A stretch of DNA of 64,000 nucleotides, from assembly GCA_035279385.1 (NCBI GenBank), contig DATEHZ010000128.1, positions 1-64,000 of the forward strand, written 5' to 3'. Source of the stretch: DATGJX01 sp035279385. Its GTDB lineage: Bacteria > Vulcanimicrobiota > Vulcanimicrobiia > Vulcanimicrobiales > Vulcanimicrobiaceae. This document shows positions 24,959 through 32,960 of this stretch, piece after piece (positions within the stretch are counted from its first letter, which is position 1; each line of letters opens with the position of its first letter). A program made the position numbers and the translations under genes. The notes below the pieces were generated by a model. It did not search any database and had not been told where the DNA came from. It saw only the letters and a program-made list of their open reading frames with translations.

Positions 24959-25837
24959 CTACACCTTCGCCGGCATTCGCTGCGCCAGCAATCCGGGAAT
25001 CTGTGAGGGTCGATCCGCCACCGGAACGCCCGCCGCTCGAAATGCGTCGATTTTGCTTTGCGGGGTTCCGAATTTGCCGGAGATGATCGCGCCGGCGTGG
25101 CCGAGCGATTTGCCCGGCGGTGCGTTGCGCCCGCCGATGAACGCGACGATCGGCACGTTCGCCATGTGCTCTTTGATGAACGCGGCCGCGTCTTCTTCGT
25201 CCGAGCCGCCGATTTCGCCGCAGACCACGAGGGCTTCGGTCTGCGAGTCGTTCTTGAATTCGCGCAGACAGTCCACGAACGTCGTACCGATGATCGGGTC
25301 GCCGCCGATGCCGACCGCGGTCGACTGTCCGAAGCCCGCCCGCGTGAGCAAGTCGACGACTTCGTACGTGAGCGTGCCCGAGCGCGAGATCACGCCGACG
25401 TTGCCTTCTTTGAACACGTGGCCGGGCATGATGCCGATGGAGGACTTGCCGGGCGAGATGAGGCCGGGGCAGTTCGGCCCGATGATGCGCATGCCGGGCG
25501 TGGCCGCGACGACTTTGAGAACGTCGTGCACCGGTACGCCTTCGGTGATGCAGACCGCGAACGTGATGCCGGCCGCGTGCGCTTCAAAGAGCGCGTCCGC
25601 GGCGAACGGCGGCGGAACGAAGATGCAGGTGTGGGTCGCGCCCGTTGCGTCGACCGCTTCCTGCACCGTGTTGAACACGGGCAAACCGTGCGAGGATTTC
25701 TGTCCGCCTTTGCCGGGCGTGACGCCGCCGACGATGTTCGTGCCGTAGTCCAGCATGCGTCCGGTGTGATACGAACCCTCACCGCCGGTGATGCCTTGTA
25801 CGATCACCTTGCTGTTCTTGTCCAGAAAAATCGACAT
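24959..25837 (-). CDS. sucD: Succinyl-CoA synthetase, alpha subunit
   Basis: 292 residues from ATG 25837, directly after sucC (2-base gap). CoA-binding domain: KVIVQGITGGEGSYHTGRM, then GGVTPGKGGQ. The ligase half carries IIGPNCPGLISPG, FKEGNVGVISRSGTLTYEVV, and the phosphohistidine loop SLGHAGAIISG. With SucC it converts succinyl-CoA, ADP/GDP and phosphate to succinate and NTP in the TCA cycle. The start follows family length; longer readings into sucC are not homologous. Confidence 0.96.
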   Translation of the reverse strand: MSIFLDKNSKVIVQGITGGEGSYHTGRMLDYGTNIVGGVTPGKGGQKSSHGLPVFNTVQEAVDATGATHTCIFVPPPFAADALFEAHAAGITFAVCITEGVPVHDVLKVVAATPGMRIIGPNCPGLISPGKSSIGIMPGHVFKEGNVGVISRSGTLTYEVVDLLTRAGFGQSTAVGIGGDPIIGTTFVDCLREFKNDSQTEALVVCGEIGGSDEEDAAAFIKEHMANVPIVAFIGGRNAPPGKSLGHAGAIISGKFGTPQSKIDAFRAAGVPVADRPSQIPGLLAQRMPAKV

Positions 25838-25839
25838 GC

Positions 25840-27006
25840 TTATACTCCCGCCAGTTTCACGGCTTCGGCAGCGCCTTCGTCCATCGTCTGCACCGGCGTC
25901 ATGCCCGCGTCGGCGAGAATACGCCGCCCTTGTTCTTCGTTGGTGCCGGTGAGACGGATCACCAGCGGCACTTTGCGCGAATTCGTGGTGCGCAGCGCTT
26001 CGACGATGCCTTTGGCGACTTCGTCGCAGCGCGTGATGCCGCCGAAGATGTTGATGAAGAACGCTTTGGCGTTCGTGTGGTTCATCACCAGCTCGTAGCA
26101 GTTGCGCACGCGCTCCGCGTCGGCGCCGCCGCCGACGTCGAGAAAGTTCGCGAAGCTTCCGCCTGCGTTTTTCACCGCGTCCATCGTGCCCATCGCCAGG
26201 CCCGCGCCGTTTGCCATCGTGCCGACGGTGCCGTCGAAGCGGCGGAAGTTGCGGATGCCCAGGCCGGCTTTCGTGGCGAGCGTTTCGTCTTCGTCGAGCG
26301 GCAGCGTAGTCTGCCACTGCTTAAATTCCGGATTCTTGTAGATCGCGTCGTCGTCGAGTTCCACTTTCGCGTCGGCGGCAATGACGCGCCCGTCTTCGGT
26401 GAGGACGAGCGGATTGATCTCGACCAGCTTCGCGCCGTAGCGGAAGAACAGATCGTAAAGGCCCGCGAGCACGCCCGGAAGCGCTTTATGGTAGCCCTTG
26501 TCCAGGTTTGCTTTAAACGCGAGGTCGCGGCCGATGAAGGGCCAGTAGCTCGCGGATACGTCGACGACGGCTTTCGCGATGGAGTCGGGATGCTTGTCGG
26601 CGACTTCCTCGATGTCCATGCCGCCGAACGCGCTGACCATGATCAGCGGCTTCTTCGTCGTGCGATCGATCGCGATTGCCGCGTACGCTTCTTTCGCAAC
26701 CGCCAGCGTCTCTTCGATCAGCAGCGAGTTGATCGCTTCGCCATTCGGATTCTGCCGGTTCGGCGGCATCGGGCTCGCCATGATCTGCGTTGCCTTCTCG
26801 CGCGCTTCGTCCGCGTTCTTCGCGAATTGAATCTTGCCGGCTTTGCCGCGTCCGCCCATCAAAACTTGCGCTTTGACGACCCAATTGCCGGGATGTTCAC
26901 CGACGAATGCGGCGGCCTCGTCGGCCGTGGTCACGTGCTGGCTGCGGGGAACGGGAATGCCGGCACGCCGGAACAGTTCCTTCCCCTGATACTCCATCAG
27001 GTTCAC
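25840..27006 (-). CDS. sucC: Succinyl-CoA synthetase, beta subunit
   Basis: 388 residues, the standard length. N-terminal ATP-grasp (MNLMEYQGKELFRRAGIPVP, VVKAQVLMGGRGKAGKI, LVEINPLVLTEDG with metal-binding Glu/Asn). The C-terminal CoA-ligase domain has GAGLAMGTMDAVKNAGG, FLDVGGGAD and NIFGGITRCDEVAKGI. It pairs with SucD to its 3' side. Position after acyl-CoA enzymes suggests one catabolic transcript. Confidence 0.96.
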   Translation of the reverse strand: MNLMEYQGKELFRRAGIPVPRSQHVTTADEAAAFVGEHPGNWVVKAQVLMGGRGKAGKIQFAKNADEAREKATQIMASPMPPNRQNPNGEAINSLLIEETLAVAKEAYAAIAIDRTTKKPLIMVSAFGGMDIEEVADKHPDSIAKAVVDVSASYWPFIGRDLAFKANLDKGYHKALPGVLAGLYDLFFRYGAKLVEINPLVLTEDGRVIAADAKVELDDDAIYKNPEFKQWQTTLPLDEDETLATKAGLGIRNFRRFDGTVGTMANGAGLAMGTMDAVKNAGGSFANFLDVGGGADAERVRNCYELVMNHTNAKAFFINIFGGITRCDEVAKGIVEALRTTNSRKVPLVIRLTGTNEEQGRRILADAGMTPVQTMDEGAAEAVKLAGV

Positions 27007-27048
27007 TTTACTCTTACTTGTCCTTCGTTTTAGTTATCGTGGAGGCTG

Positions 27049-28215
27049 TTACAGCTTCCCCAAGTACGCACGGGAGATGATCAGCTGCTGGATCTCCGAG
27101 GTGCCTTCGTAGATCTCGGTGATTTTCGCGTCGCGGTAATGCCGCTCGACGGGAAACTCGGTGGTGTAGCCGTAGCCGCCGTGAATCTGCAGCGCTTCCG
27201 CGGCGTGCTTGCGCGCGGCGGTCGAGGCAAAGTACTTGGCTTTGCTGGCTTCGATTGCAAACGGCTTTCCGGCATCGTACAGCGCGGCGGCGCGATACGT
27301 GAGCAGCCGTGCCGCATCCAAATCCGTCGCCATCTGCGCAATTTTGAACGAGATGCCTTCGTACGCGCCGATCGGTTTGCCGAACGCGACGCGCTCTTGC
27401 GCGAACTGCACCGATTCGTCCAGGCACGCGGCAAGAATGCCGCACGCTTGCGCGGCGATGCCGATGCGTCCGCCCGTGAGGGCGGTCATCGCGTTGCCGA
27501 ACCCGCCGCCTTCTTCACCGAGCAGCGCGGACTGCGGCACCTTCACGTTGTCGAACGCGATGTCGCACGTGTTGCTGGTGTGAATGCCGAGTTTTTCGGT
27601 GACGCGCTCGACGCTCACGCCGGGCAGTTCGTTGTCGACCAAAAATGCGCTCACGCCTTTCGCGCCCGGACCGCCGGTGCGGAACATCCCCATGAGCACG
27701 GTGGAGTAACTGCCGTTGGTGCACCACTGCTTGCGTCCGTTCAGAACGTAGCCGTTCTCGACGCGCTTCGCGCTCGCGCGAATGTTCGCCGCATCGGAGC
27801 CGGCGTCGGGCTCGGTCAGTGCGAATCCGGCGATCGTATCGTCCTGCGCGAGTTTGGGCAGATACGCGCGCTTCTGCTCCTCGCTGCCGATTTTGAGGAT
27901 CGCCATGCAGATCATCGAGTGCACGGAGACGGTGACCGCCGTGCCCGCGTCGACGCGCGCCAGTTCTTCTACCGCGCGCGCGTAGGAGACGTAATCGGCG
28001 CCCGCGCCGCCGTAGGCTTCGGGAATGAGCAGCCCCATGAGGCCTGCGGCCGTGAATTTCGTGTAGAGTTCGCGCGGGAAGTGATGTTCGCGGTCCCATG
28101 CGGCAATGTGCGGCGCGATTTCGCGCTGCGCGATCTCCGCGGCGAGCTCGCCGATTTGGCGTTGGTCGCCGGTGAGATCGAACGTCGCGCCGGGCACCGC
28201 AACCGCATCACTCAT
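27049..28215 (-). CDS. Acyl-CoA dehydrogenase, short/butyryl-CoA type
   Basis: 388 residues. FAD-binding signatures FALTEPDAGSDAANI and KQWCTNGSYSTVLM, mid-domain YEGISFKIAQMATDLDAARLL, and C-terminal QIHGGYGYTTEFPVER. The catalytic base Glu is in the normal position (EIYEGTSEIQQL). The protein oxidises acyl-CoA to 2-enoyl-CoA, passing electrons to ETF, which is not in the window. Its ATG lies inside the hbd 3' end (8-base overlap). Butyryl-CoA as substrate is inferred from the hbd/thiolase neighbours. Confidence 0.93.
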   Translation of the reverse strand: MSDAVAVPGATFDLTGDQRQIGELAAEIAQREIAPHIAAWDREHHFPRELYTKFTAAGLMGLLIPEAYGGAGADYVSYARAVEELARVDAGTAVTVSVHSMICMAILKIGSEEQKRAYLPKLAQDDTIAGFALTEPDAGSDAANIRASAKRVENGYVLNGRKQWCTNGSYSTVLMGMFRTGGPGAKGVSAFLVDNELPGVSVERVTEKLGIHTSNTCDIAFDNVKVPQSALLGEEGGGFGNAMTALTGGRIGIAAQACGILAACLDESVQFAQERVAFGKPIGAYEGISFKIAQMATDLDAARLLTYRAAALYDAGKPFAIEASKAKYFASTAARKHAAEALQIHGGYGYTTEFPVERHYRDAKITEIYEGTSEIQQLIISRAYLGKL

Positions 28216-29047
28216 ACGTATAAAATCCTCGGCCGCTCTTGCGTCCGTACCAGCCTGCCGCGACGTATTGGCGCAGCAGCGGACACGGGCGGTATTTCGG
28301 ATCGCTGAAGCCGTCGTAGAGCACGTTCATGATGGCAAGACACGTGTCCAGACCGATGAAGTCGGCGAGCTGCAGCGGACCCATCGGATGATTCATGCCC
28401 AGTTTCATCACCGTGTCGATCGCTTCGGGCGTTCCGACGCCTTCGTACACCGCGTAGATGGCCTCGTTGATCATCGGCATGAGCACGCGATTGGAGACGA
28501 AGCCCGGAAAATCGCGCACTTCCACCGGCGTCTTGCCGAGATCGCGCGCGAGTTTTTCGGTGAAGTCGTACGTCGCTTGCGAGGTTGCGAGGCCGCGTAT
28601 GATCTCGACCAGTTGCATCACCGGAACCGGATTCATGAAGTGCATGCCGATGACGTTCTCGGGGCGGCGCGTCTGCGCGGCGAGCGTCGTAATGGAGATC
28701 GACGAGGTGTTGGTGGCCAGAATCGCTTCCGGCGGCGTGGATTGATCCAGCCGCCGGAAGAGTTCGGATTTGAGTTCGAGATCTTCGGTCGCCGCCTCGA
28801 TGGCGACGTCGACGTCGAAATCCTTGATCGCCGTTTCGGTGCGCACGTGCGTGAGAATCGTTCCGCGCTGTTCTTCGCTCAGCCGGCCCTTCTCGACCAG
28901 ACGCCCCAGATTGCGTTCGATGGTCGAAACGCCGCGGCCGACGCTTGCATCGTCGCGATCGACGAGCACCACCGAGTGGTGGTGCATCGCCGCAACCTGA
29001 GCTATGCCGGACCCCATTTGGCCCGCGCCGATAATCGCTATCTTCAC
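28208..29047 (-). CDS. hbd: 3-hydroxybutyryl-CoA dehydrogenase
   Basis: 279 residues, the typical short form without a hydratase domain. N-terminal Rossmann fold IAIIGAGQMGSGIAQVAA with an acidic NAD-ribose site (VVLVDRD). The catalytic histidine is in GMHFMNPVPVMQLVEII, and VEVRDFPGFVSNRVLMP follows in the linker. It interconverts acetoacetyl-CoA and 3-hydroxybutyryl-CoA with NAD(P). It lies 4 bases after the thiolase and overlaps the acyl-CoA dehydrogenase by 8. Confidence 0.94.
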   Translation of the reverse strand: MKIAIIGAGQMGSGIAQVAAMHHHSVVLVDRDDASVGRGVSTIERNLGRLVEKGRLSEEQRGTILTHVRTETAIKDFDVDVAIEAATEDLELKSELFRRLDQSTPPEAILATNTSSISITTLAAQTRRPENVIGMHFMNPVPVMQLVEIIRGLATSQATYDFTEKLARDLGKTPVEVRDFPGFVSNRVLMPMINEAIYAVYEGVGTPEAIDTVMKLGMNHPMGPLQLADFIGLDTCLAIMNVLYDGFSDPKYRPCPLLRQYVAAGWYGRKSGRGFYTYE

Positions 29048-29051
29048 GCGG

Positions 29052-30404
29052 CTAATCGACGCGAATCAGGATTGCGTCACCTTGGCCGCCGCCGCTGCAA
29101 ATCGCAGCGATACCCAGGCCGCCGCCGCGCGCGCGCAGTTGATTGATCACCGTGCCGACCAGACGCGCGCCGGACGCGCCGATGGGATGGCCCATCGCGA
29201 CGGCGCCGCCGTACTTGTTGATCTGCTCGGGATCCAGACCGAGTTTGCGCGCCGACGTGATTGCGACCGACGCAAACGCTTCGTTGATCTCCCACACGTC
29301 GATCTGATCTTTGCTTACGCCGGTTTTCGCCAGCAGCTTCTGCACGGCCATCGCCGGCGTGAGCGCGATGTACGGCGAATCCCAGCCGACCGTCGCGTGA
29401 TCGAGAATCGCTGCAATCGGCTTGACGCCGTGCGACTGCGCGTAGTCTTCACTCGCCAGCACGAGCGCGGCGGCGCCGTCGTTCACGCCCGGCGCGTTGC
29501 CCGCGGTGACGGTTCCGTCTTTCTCGAGCGGTTTGAGTTTGGCCATCGCTTCGAGGCTCGCGTCTGCGCGCACCGCTTCGTCGCGATCGAGCGTTGCGTG
29601 CGGAACGTCGCCCGTGACGAACGGCGCCCACTGCGCGTAATTCAGCGTGAATTCGGCCGACGGCTCGTGCGCCCACACGTCGTCCGCCGCGCTGCTCGAG
29701 GAGCCCGCCGCAACCGGAACGCGTGCGCGCGCAGGTTCGGGAAGCTTGTCGACGACGATCTTGCCTTTGGCTTTGCTCGCGACGCGAACCGCAACGATCT
29801 CGCCGGCGAATTTTCCGCCGTTCTGCGCTTCGTTTGCGCGCCGGTGGCTCTCGTACGCGAAACGATCCTGATCTTCGCGCGAGAGTTTCAGTTCGTTCGC
29901 GACCTTCGAGCCCTGCGTGGCCATCGTCATCGGGAAGTAGTAATCCCACAGGCCGTCGTGGATCATCGCATCGATCAGACGTCCGTCGCCGAAGCGGTAG
30001 CCGCTGCGCGCTTCTTTCAAAATGTAGGGCGCGTTTGACATCGATTCCATGCCGCCCGCGACCACCAGGTCGTTGCTGCCGTCATTGAGCAAGCGTGCGG
30101 CGTTGACCACCGCGAGCATGCCCGATGCACAGACCTTGTTGATCGTCTCGGCGGTCACCGTCTTGGCGAGGCCGCTCTTGAAGCCGACTTGGCGGGCCGG
30201 ATTCTGTCCGGCGCCGGCCTGAAGCACCTGCCCCATCACGATGTGTTCCAGTTCGGAAGGGTCGATGCCCGAACGTTCGATGGCGGCGAGGACGGCGGCG
30301 GCCCCGAGCGTGGTCGCTTCCAGGGGTGCGAGGGTTCCGCCGAGGCGGCCGAACGGCGTGCGAGCCGTGGAGAGCACCACGGCCTTGGAATTGCGCGAAA
30401 TCAT
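29052..30404 (-). CDS. Acetyl-CoA acetyltransferase (thiolase) with a central insertion
   Basis: 450 residues, about 55 longer than usual thiolases. Nucleophile Cys92 (INKVCASGMLAVVN), GGMESMSNAPY, the NEAFA loop, His in GGAVAMGHPIGASGAR and the second Cys in AICSGGGQGDA are all intact. Extra length sits around residues 205-265 and includes a Ser/Ala-rich stretch (VAAGSSSSAADDVWAHE). It condenses two acetyl-CoA or cleaves acetoacetyl-CoA. It is the first gene of the run thiolase-hbd-acyl-CoA dehydrogenase-sucC-sucD. The insertion does not break the frame, so the enzyme is probably active. Confidence 0.92.
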   Translation of the reverse strand: MISRNSKAVVLSTARTPFGRLGGTLAPLEATTLGAAAVLAAIERSGIDPSELEHIVMGQVLQAGAGQNPARQVGFKSGLAKTVTAETINKVCASGMLAVVNAARLLNDGSNDLVVAGGMESMSNAPYILKEARSGYRFGDGRLIDAMIHDGLWDYYFPMTMATQGSKVANELKLSREDQDRFAYESHRRANEAQNGGKFAGEIVAVRVASKAKGKIVVDKLPEPARARVPVAAGSSSSAADDVWAHEPSAEFTLNYAQWAPFVTGDVPHATLDRDEAVRADASLEAMAKLKPLEKDGTVTAGNAPGVNDGAAALVLASEDYAQSHGVKPIAAILDHATVGWDSPYIALTPAMAVQKLLAKTGVSKDQIDVWEINEAFASVAITSARKLGLDPEQINKYGGAVAMGHPIGASGARLVGTVINQLRARGGGLGIAAICSGGGQGDAILIRVD

Positions 30405-30449
30405 AGCCCGAGACGATTCGGTACGGCGCGTTACGCGTCCCTCATACTA

Positions 30450-31361
30450 CTAATGTCGCGGCCCGCTTGCTTGACCGGGCATCATCGGCTGCGTGCAAAT
30501 GATCGCCGCGTCGGGCCGGCAATTCTCACATTCGAATTGCAGCGTGACGTGCGTGATGCCGAAGCGCTCGCGCACGAGCGCGTCGAGATTCTGCATGATG
30601 GCGCTCGCTTCGCTCACGCGCGCGTCTTGCACCAGCACGTGCGCCGAGAGTGCGAGCGCGCCGCTGCCGATCGTCCACACGTGCAAATCGTGCACCGCTT
30701 GAATCCCCGTCACGCCCTGCATCGCGTCGTGCACGTCTTCGACGTCCAGTCCGCGCGGCACGCCTTCGAGCAGCACGTCGGCCGCGTCGCGCACCACGCG
30801 CACGACGCCGACGATGATGATCGCCGCGACGAACAGCGAGAGTGCCGGGTCGATCCATGCAGCGCCGGTTGCGGTGATGACCGCGCCGCCGACGATCACG
30901 GCAAGCGCGCCGAGCGCATCGCCCGCGACGTGAAAGAGCGCGGCGCGCATGTTCAAGTTGTCCTTGCCCTGCCCCATCAGCATGAAGCCGACGGTGCCGT
31001 TCGCAACCAGTCCGACTCCCGCGATGATGCTCATGATGGCACCTTCGGGGTGGTGCGGAACGAAAAAGCGATGCACGGCTTCGTACGCGATGAACGCGGT
31101 CGCCGCGAGCAGCACGCTGCCGTTGAGCATCGCGCCAAGAATCTCAAGACGTCCGAAGCCGAACGTCTTTTGCAGCGTCGCCGGACGCTGCGCGCCGAGC
31201 AGTGCAAAGAGCGCGATGGCGAGCGCGAACACGTCCATGCAGACGTGCACTGCGTCCGTGAGCAGGGCAAGCGAATTCGCGCGCACGCCGCCCCAGAACT
31301 CGAGCGCCGCAACGAAGGCGACGATGACCAAAGCCGTCAGCAGCCGCGCGCGCGGCGACAT
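30450..31361 (-). CDS. Cation diffusion facilitator (CzcD-like) metal exporter
   Basis: 303 residues with six membrane segments. The Zn-site residues are present in TM2 (LLTDAVHVCMD) and TM5 (FHVAGDALGALAV). A cytosolic C-terminal domain (DVEDVHDAMQGVTGIQAVHDLHVWTIG) follows. The tail has a CENC motif and ends in a His. Members exchange Zn2+, Co2+ or Cd2+ for protons across the inner membrane. It is 3 bases downstream of the membrane methyltransferase gene. Confidence 0.93.
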   Translation of the reverse strand: MSPRARLLTALVIVAFVAALEFWGGVRANSLALLTDAVHVCMDVFALAIALFALLGAQRPATLQKTFGFGRLEILGAMLNGSVLLAATAFIAYEAVHRFFVPHHPEGAIMSIIAGVGLVANGTVGFMLMGQGKDNLNMRAALFHVAGDALGALAVIVGGAVITATGAAWIDPALSLFVAAIIIVGVVRVVRDAADVLLEGVPRGLDVEDVHDAMQGVTGIQAVHDLHVWTIGSGALALSAHVLVQDARVSEASAIMQNLDALVRERFGITHVTLQFECENCRPDAAIICTQPMMPGQASGPRH

Positions 31362-31364
31362 GCG

Positions 31365-31976
31365 TTAGGCCTTGAGCGCCTTGAGCGCGAGCGCGGCGAG
31401 CATTACGCCGAAGGTGAGAAACGTCTTCGATTCCGCCTGCGGGATCACGTCCGGTTTCCACTCGCCGCGCTGTTCGCCCAGCGGCTCGAGCGAGGGAACG
31501 ATCTGCGGAACCGTCTCGCAATAGCGTTCGTACGGTTCGCCGAACTCCGATCGCAGATACTGCTCTTCATGCGGAACGATGATGCTGTACACTGCAGCCA
31601 TCGTTCCCAGCGATGCCGCGATCAACGCAAGCTTCTTGCCGGCGGGATTGCCCCCCGTGAACGCAATCGCGAAGCCGGCCGCCGTGATGAAGTTTCCGAC
31701 GTACAGCGGATTGCGCACGTACGCATACGGACCCGCGGTCACGAGTTCGGGAGCCGTCACATGATCTTCGCGCGTCGTCACGCCCGAGTAGCCGACGGCC
31801 CAGCAGCGCACCAGCTCGCCCGCAAACGCAATCGGCAAGCCCAGCGTCACGCTCAGCGCGCTCGGCTTCCCGAACGCCGCCAGCAACACCGCCGGAATTG
31901 AGAGCAGCGCACCCCGATTCTTAAATACCAGCGCCTGCAATTCGTCGTTATCGTCCACCAAATTATCTCTCGTCAT
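31365..31976 (-). CDS. Isoprenylcysteine carboxyl methyltransferase-like membrane protein
   Basis: 203 residues with several hydrophobic segments and the ICMT/PEMT C-terminal SAM-binding pattern: GPYAYVRNPLYVGNFI (about 82-97), then HEEQYLRSEFGEPYERYCETVPQ. Bacterial members methylate small lipophilic substrates or phospholipids; the substrate cannot be told here. It precedes the CDF exporter by 3 bases and may share its transcript. REP-like sequence lies just upstream. Confidence 0.82.
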   Translation of the reverse strand: MTRDNLVDDNDELQALVFKNRGALLSIPAVLLAAFGKPSALSVTLGLPIAFAGELVRCWAVGYSGVTTREDHVTAPELVTAGPYAYVRNPLYVGNFITAAGFAIAFTGGNPAGKKLALIAASLGTMAAVYSIIVPHEEQYLRSEFGEPYERYCETVPQIVPSLEPLGEQRGEWKPDVIPQAESKTFLTFGVMLAALALKALKA

Positions 31977-31991
31977 CCCGAGCTATTATCT

Positions 31992-32034
31992 CGTCATCCT
32001 GAGCTTGTCGAAGGACGGCTGAGCTTGTCGAAGC
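31992..32034 (+). repeat. REP-like repeat, copy e (double), overlapping a gene end
   Basis: A full copy (31992-32015) is followed by a half copy TGAGCTTGTCGAAG (32020-32033). A partial copy (CGTCATCCCGAG) begins at 31971. The stop codon and last 13 codons of the rmd-like gene lie within this repeat. Confidence 0.85.
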
Positions 32035-32947
32035 TACCATAAACGTCCTGCAGCGTCTTACGCAGCGGTATGCGCGGCGACCATCCGGTCGCGCTCCGAA
32101 CTTTCTCGCTGCTTCCGTACAAAATGGGCACGTCGGCCGGGCGCATCCGCGCCGGATCCTCGCGCACCTCCACGGGAACGCCGGCGATGCGAATCAGTTC
32201 GCCCAACACCTCCCGCATGCTGACCGCGCTGCCGCTGCAGACGTTGTAGATCTCACCGCTGCGCCCGCTGCGCGCAAGCGCTGCATACGCATCCACGACG
32301 TCGCGCACGTCGAGAAAATCGCGCCGCGGCTCGAGATTCCCCACCAAGAGCACCGGCTGCGCTCCGTTCGCGATCTGCGCGAGCTGCGCGGCAAACGCCG
32401 GAACCGCAAACCGCTCGTTCTGGCCCACACCGATATGGTTGAACGCGCGCGTTATCACCGCATCCACGCCGTAGGCACGCGCCTCTCCGAGCACGATTGC
32501 CTCGGCCGCGGCTTTGCTCGCCGCGTACGGATTCGACGGATTCGGCGCAAGCGTCTCCGCGAGCGGCATACGCTCGGGCGGCTGCACGCCGTAGACTTCC
32601 GCCGAACTCACGAATACCAAACGCACGTCGCGCTTGCTGCGATCGCGCCACGCGCGCAACGCCGCAAGCAGGTTCGCCGTGCCGATGACGTTGGTTTCGT
32701 ACGTTTCCGCGGGCGCTTCGATCGCGCGCGGCACGAATGCTTGCGCGGCCAAATGAAACACCGCATCGGGCTGCGCCAAATCGAACGCCGCGTGCAGCGT
32801 TTCGATGTCGAGCAGATCGATCGGGAAGTGCGTCTCCCCGTCGTGCGGACCGCCCGCCGAAAAGACCTCGACTTCGTCGGCTGCCAAACGCGCGGTCAAA
32901 TAGCGCCCGACGAATCCGCTTGCGCCGGTCACCAGCGCGCGCATCAT
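31994..32947 (-). CDS. rmd: GDP-6-deoxy-D-mannose reductase-like SDR epimerase
   Basis: 317 residues, extended SDR. NAD(P)-binding ALVTGASGFVGRYL, LHLAAQ-type motif FHLAAQAFVPRA, the catalytic Ser region FVSSAEVYG, and YxxxK (NPYAASKAAAE). RAFNHIGVGQNERF is typical of GDP-4-keto-6-deoxymannose reductases. It follows gmd by 13 bases, so the pair probably makes GDP-D-rhamnose. The C-terminal 13 residues (FDKLSRPSTSSG) are encoded by a REP-like repeat that also supplies the stop. The true ancestral C-terminus was therefore replaced or extended. Confidence 0.82.
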   Translation of the reverse strand: MMRALVTGASGFVGRYLTARLAADEVEVFSAGGPHDGETHFPIDLLDIETLHAAFDLAQPDAVFHLAAQAFVPRAIEAPAETYETNVIGTANLLAALRAWRDRSKRDVRLVFVSSAEVYGVQPPERMPLAETLAPNPSNPYAASKAAAEAIVLGEARAYGVDAVITRAFNHIGVGQNERFAVPAFAAQLAQIANGAQPVLLVGNLEPRRDFLDVRDVVDAYAALARSGRSGEIYNVCSGSAVSMREVLGELIRIAGVPVEVREDPARMRPADVPILYGSSEKVRSATGWSPRIPLRKTLQDVYGSFDKLSRPSTSSG

Positions 32948-32960
32948 AAGGATCCAACTC

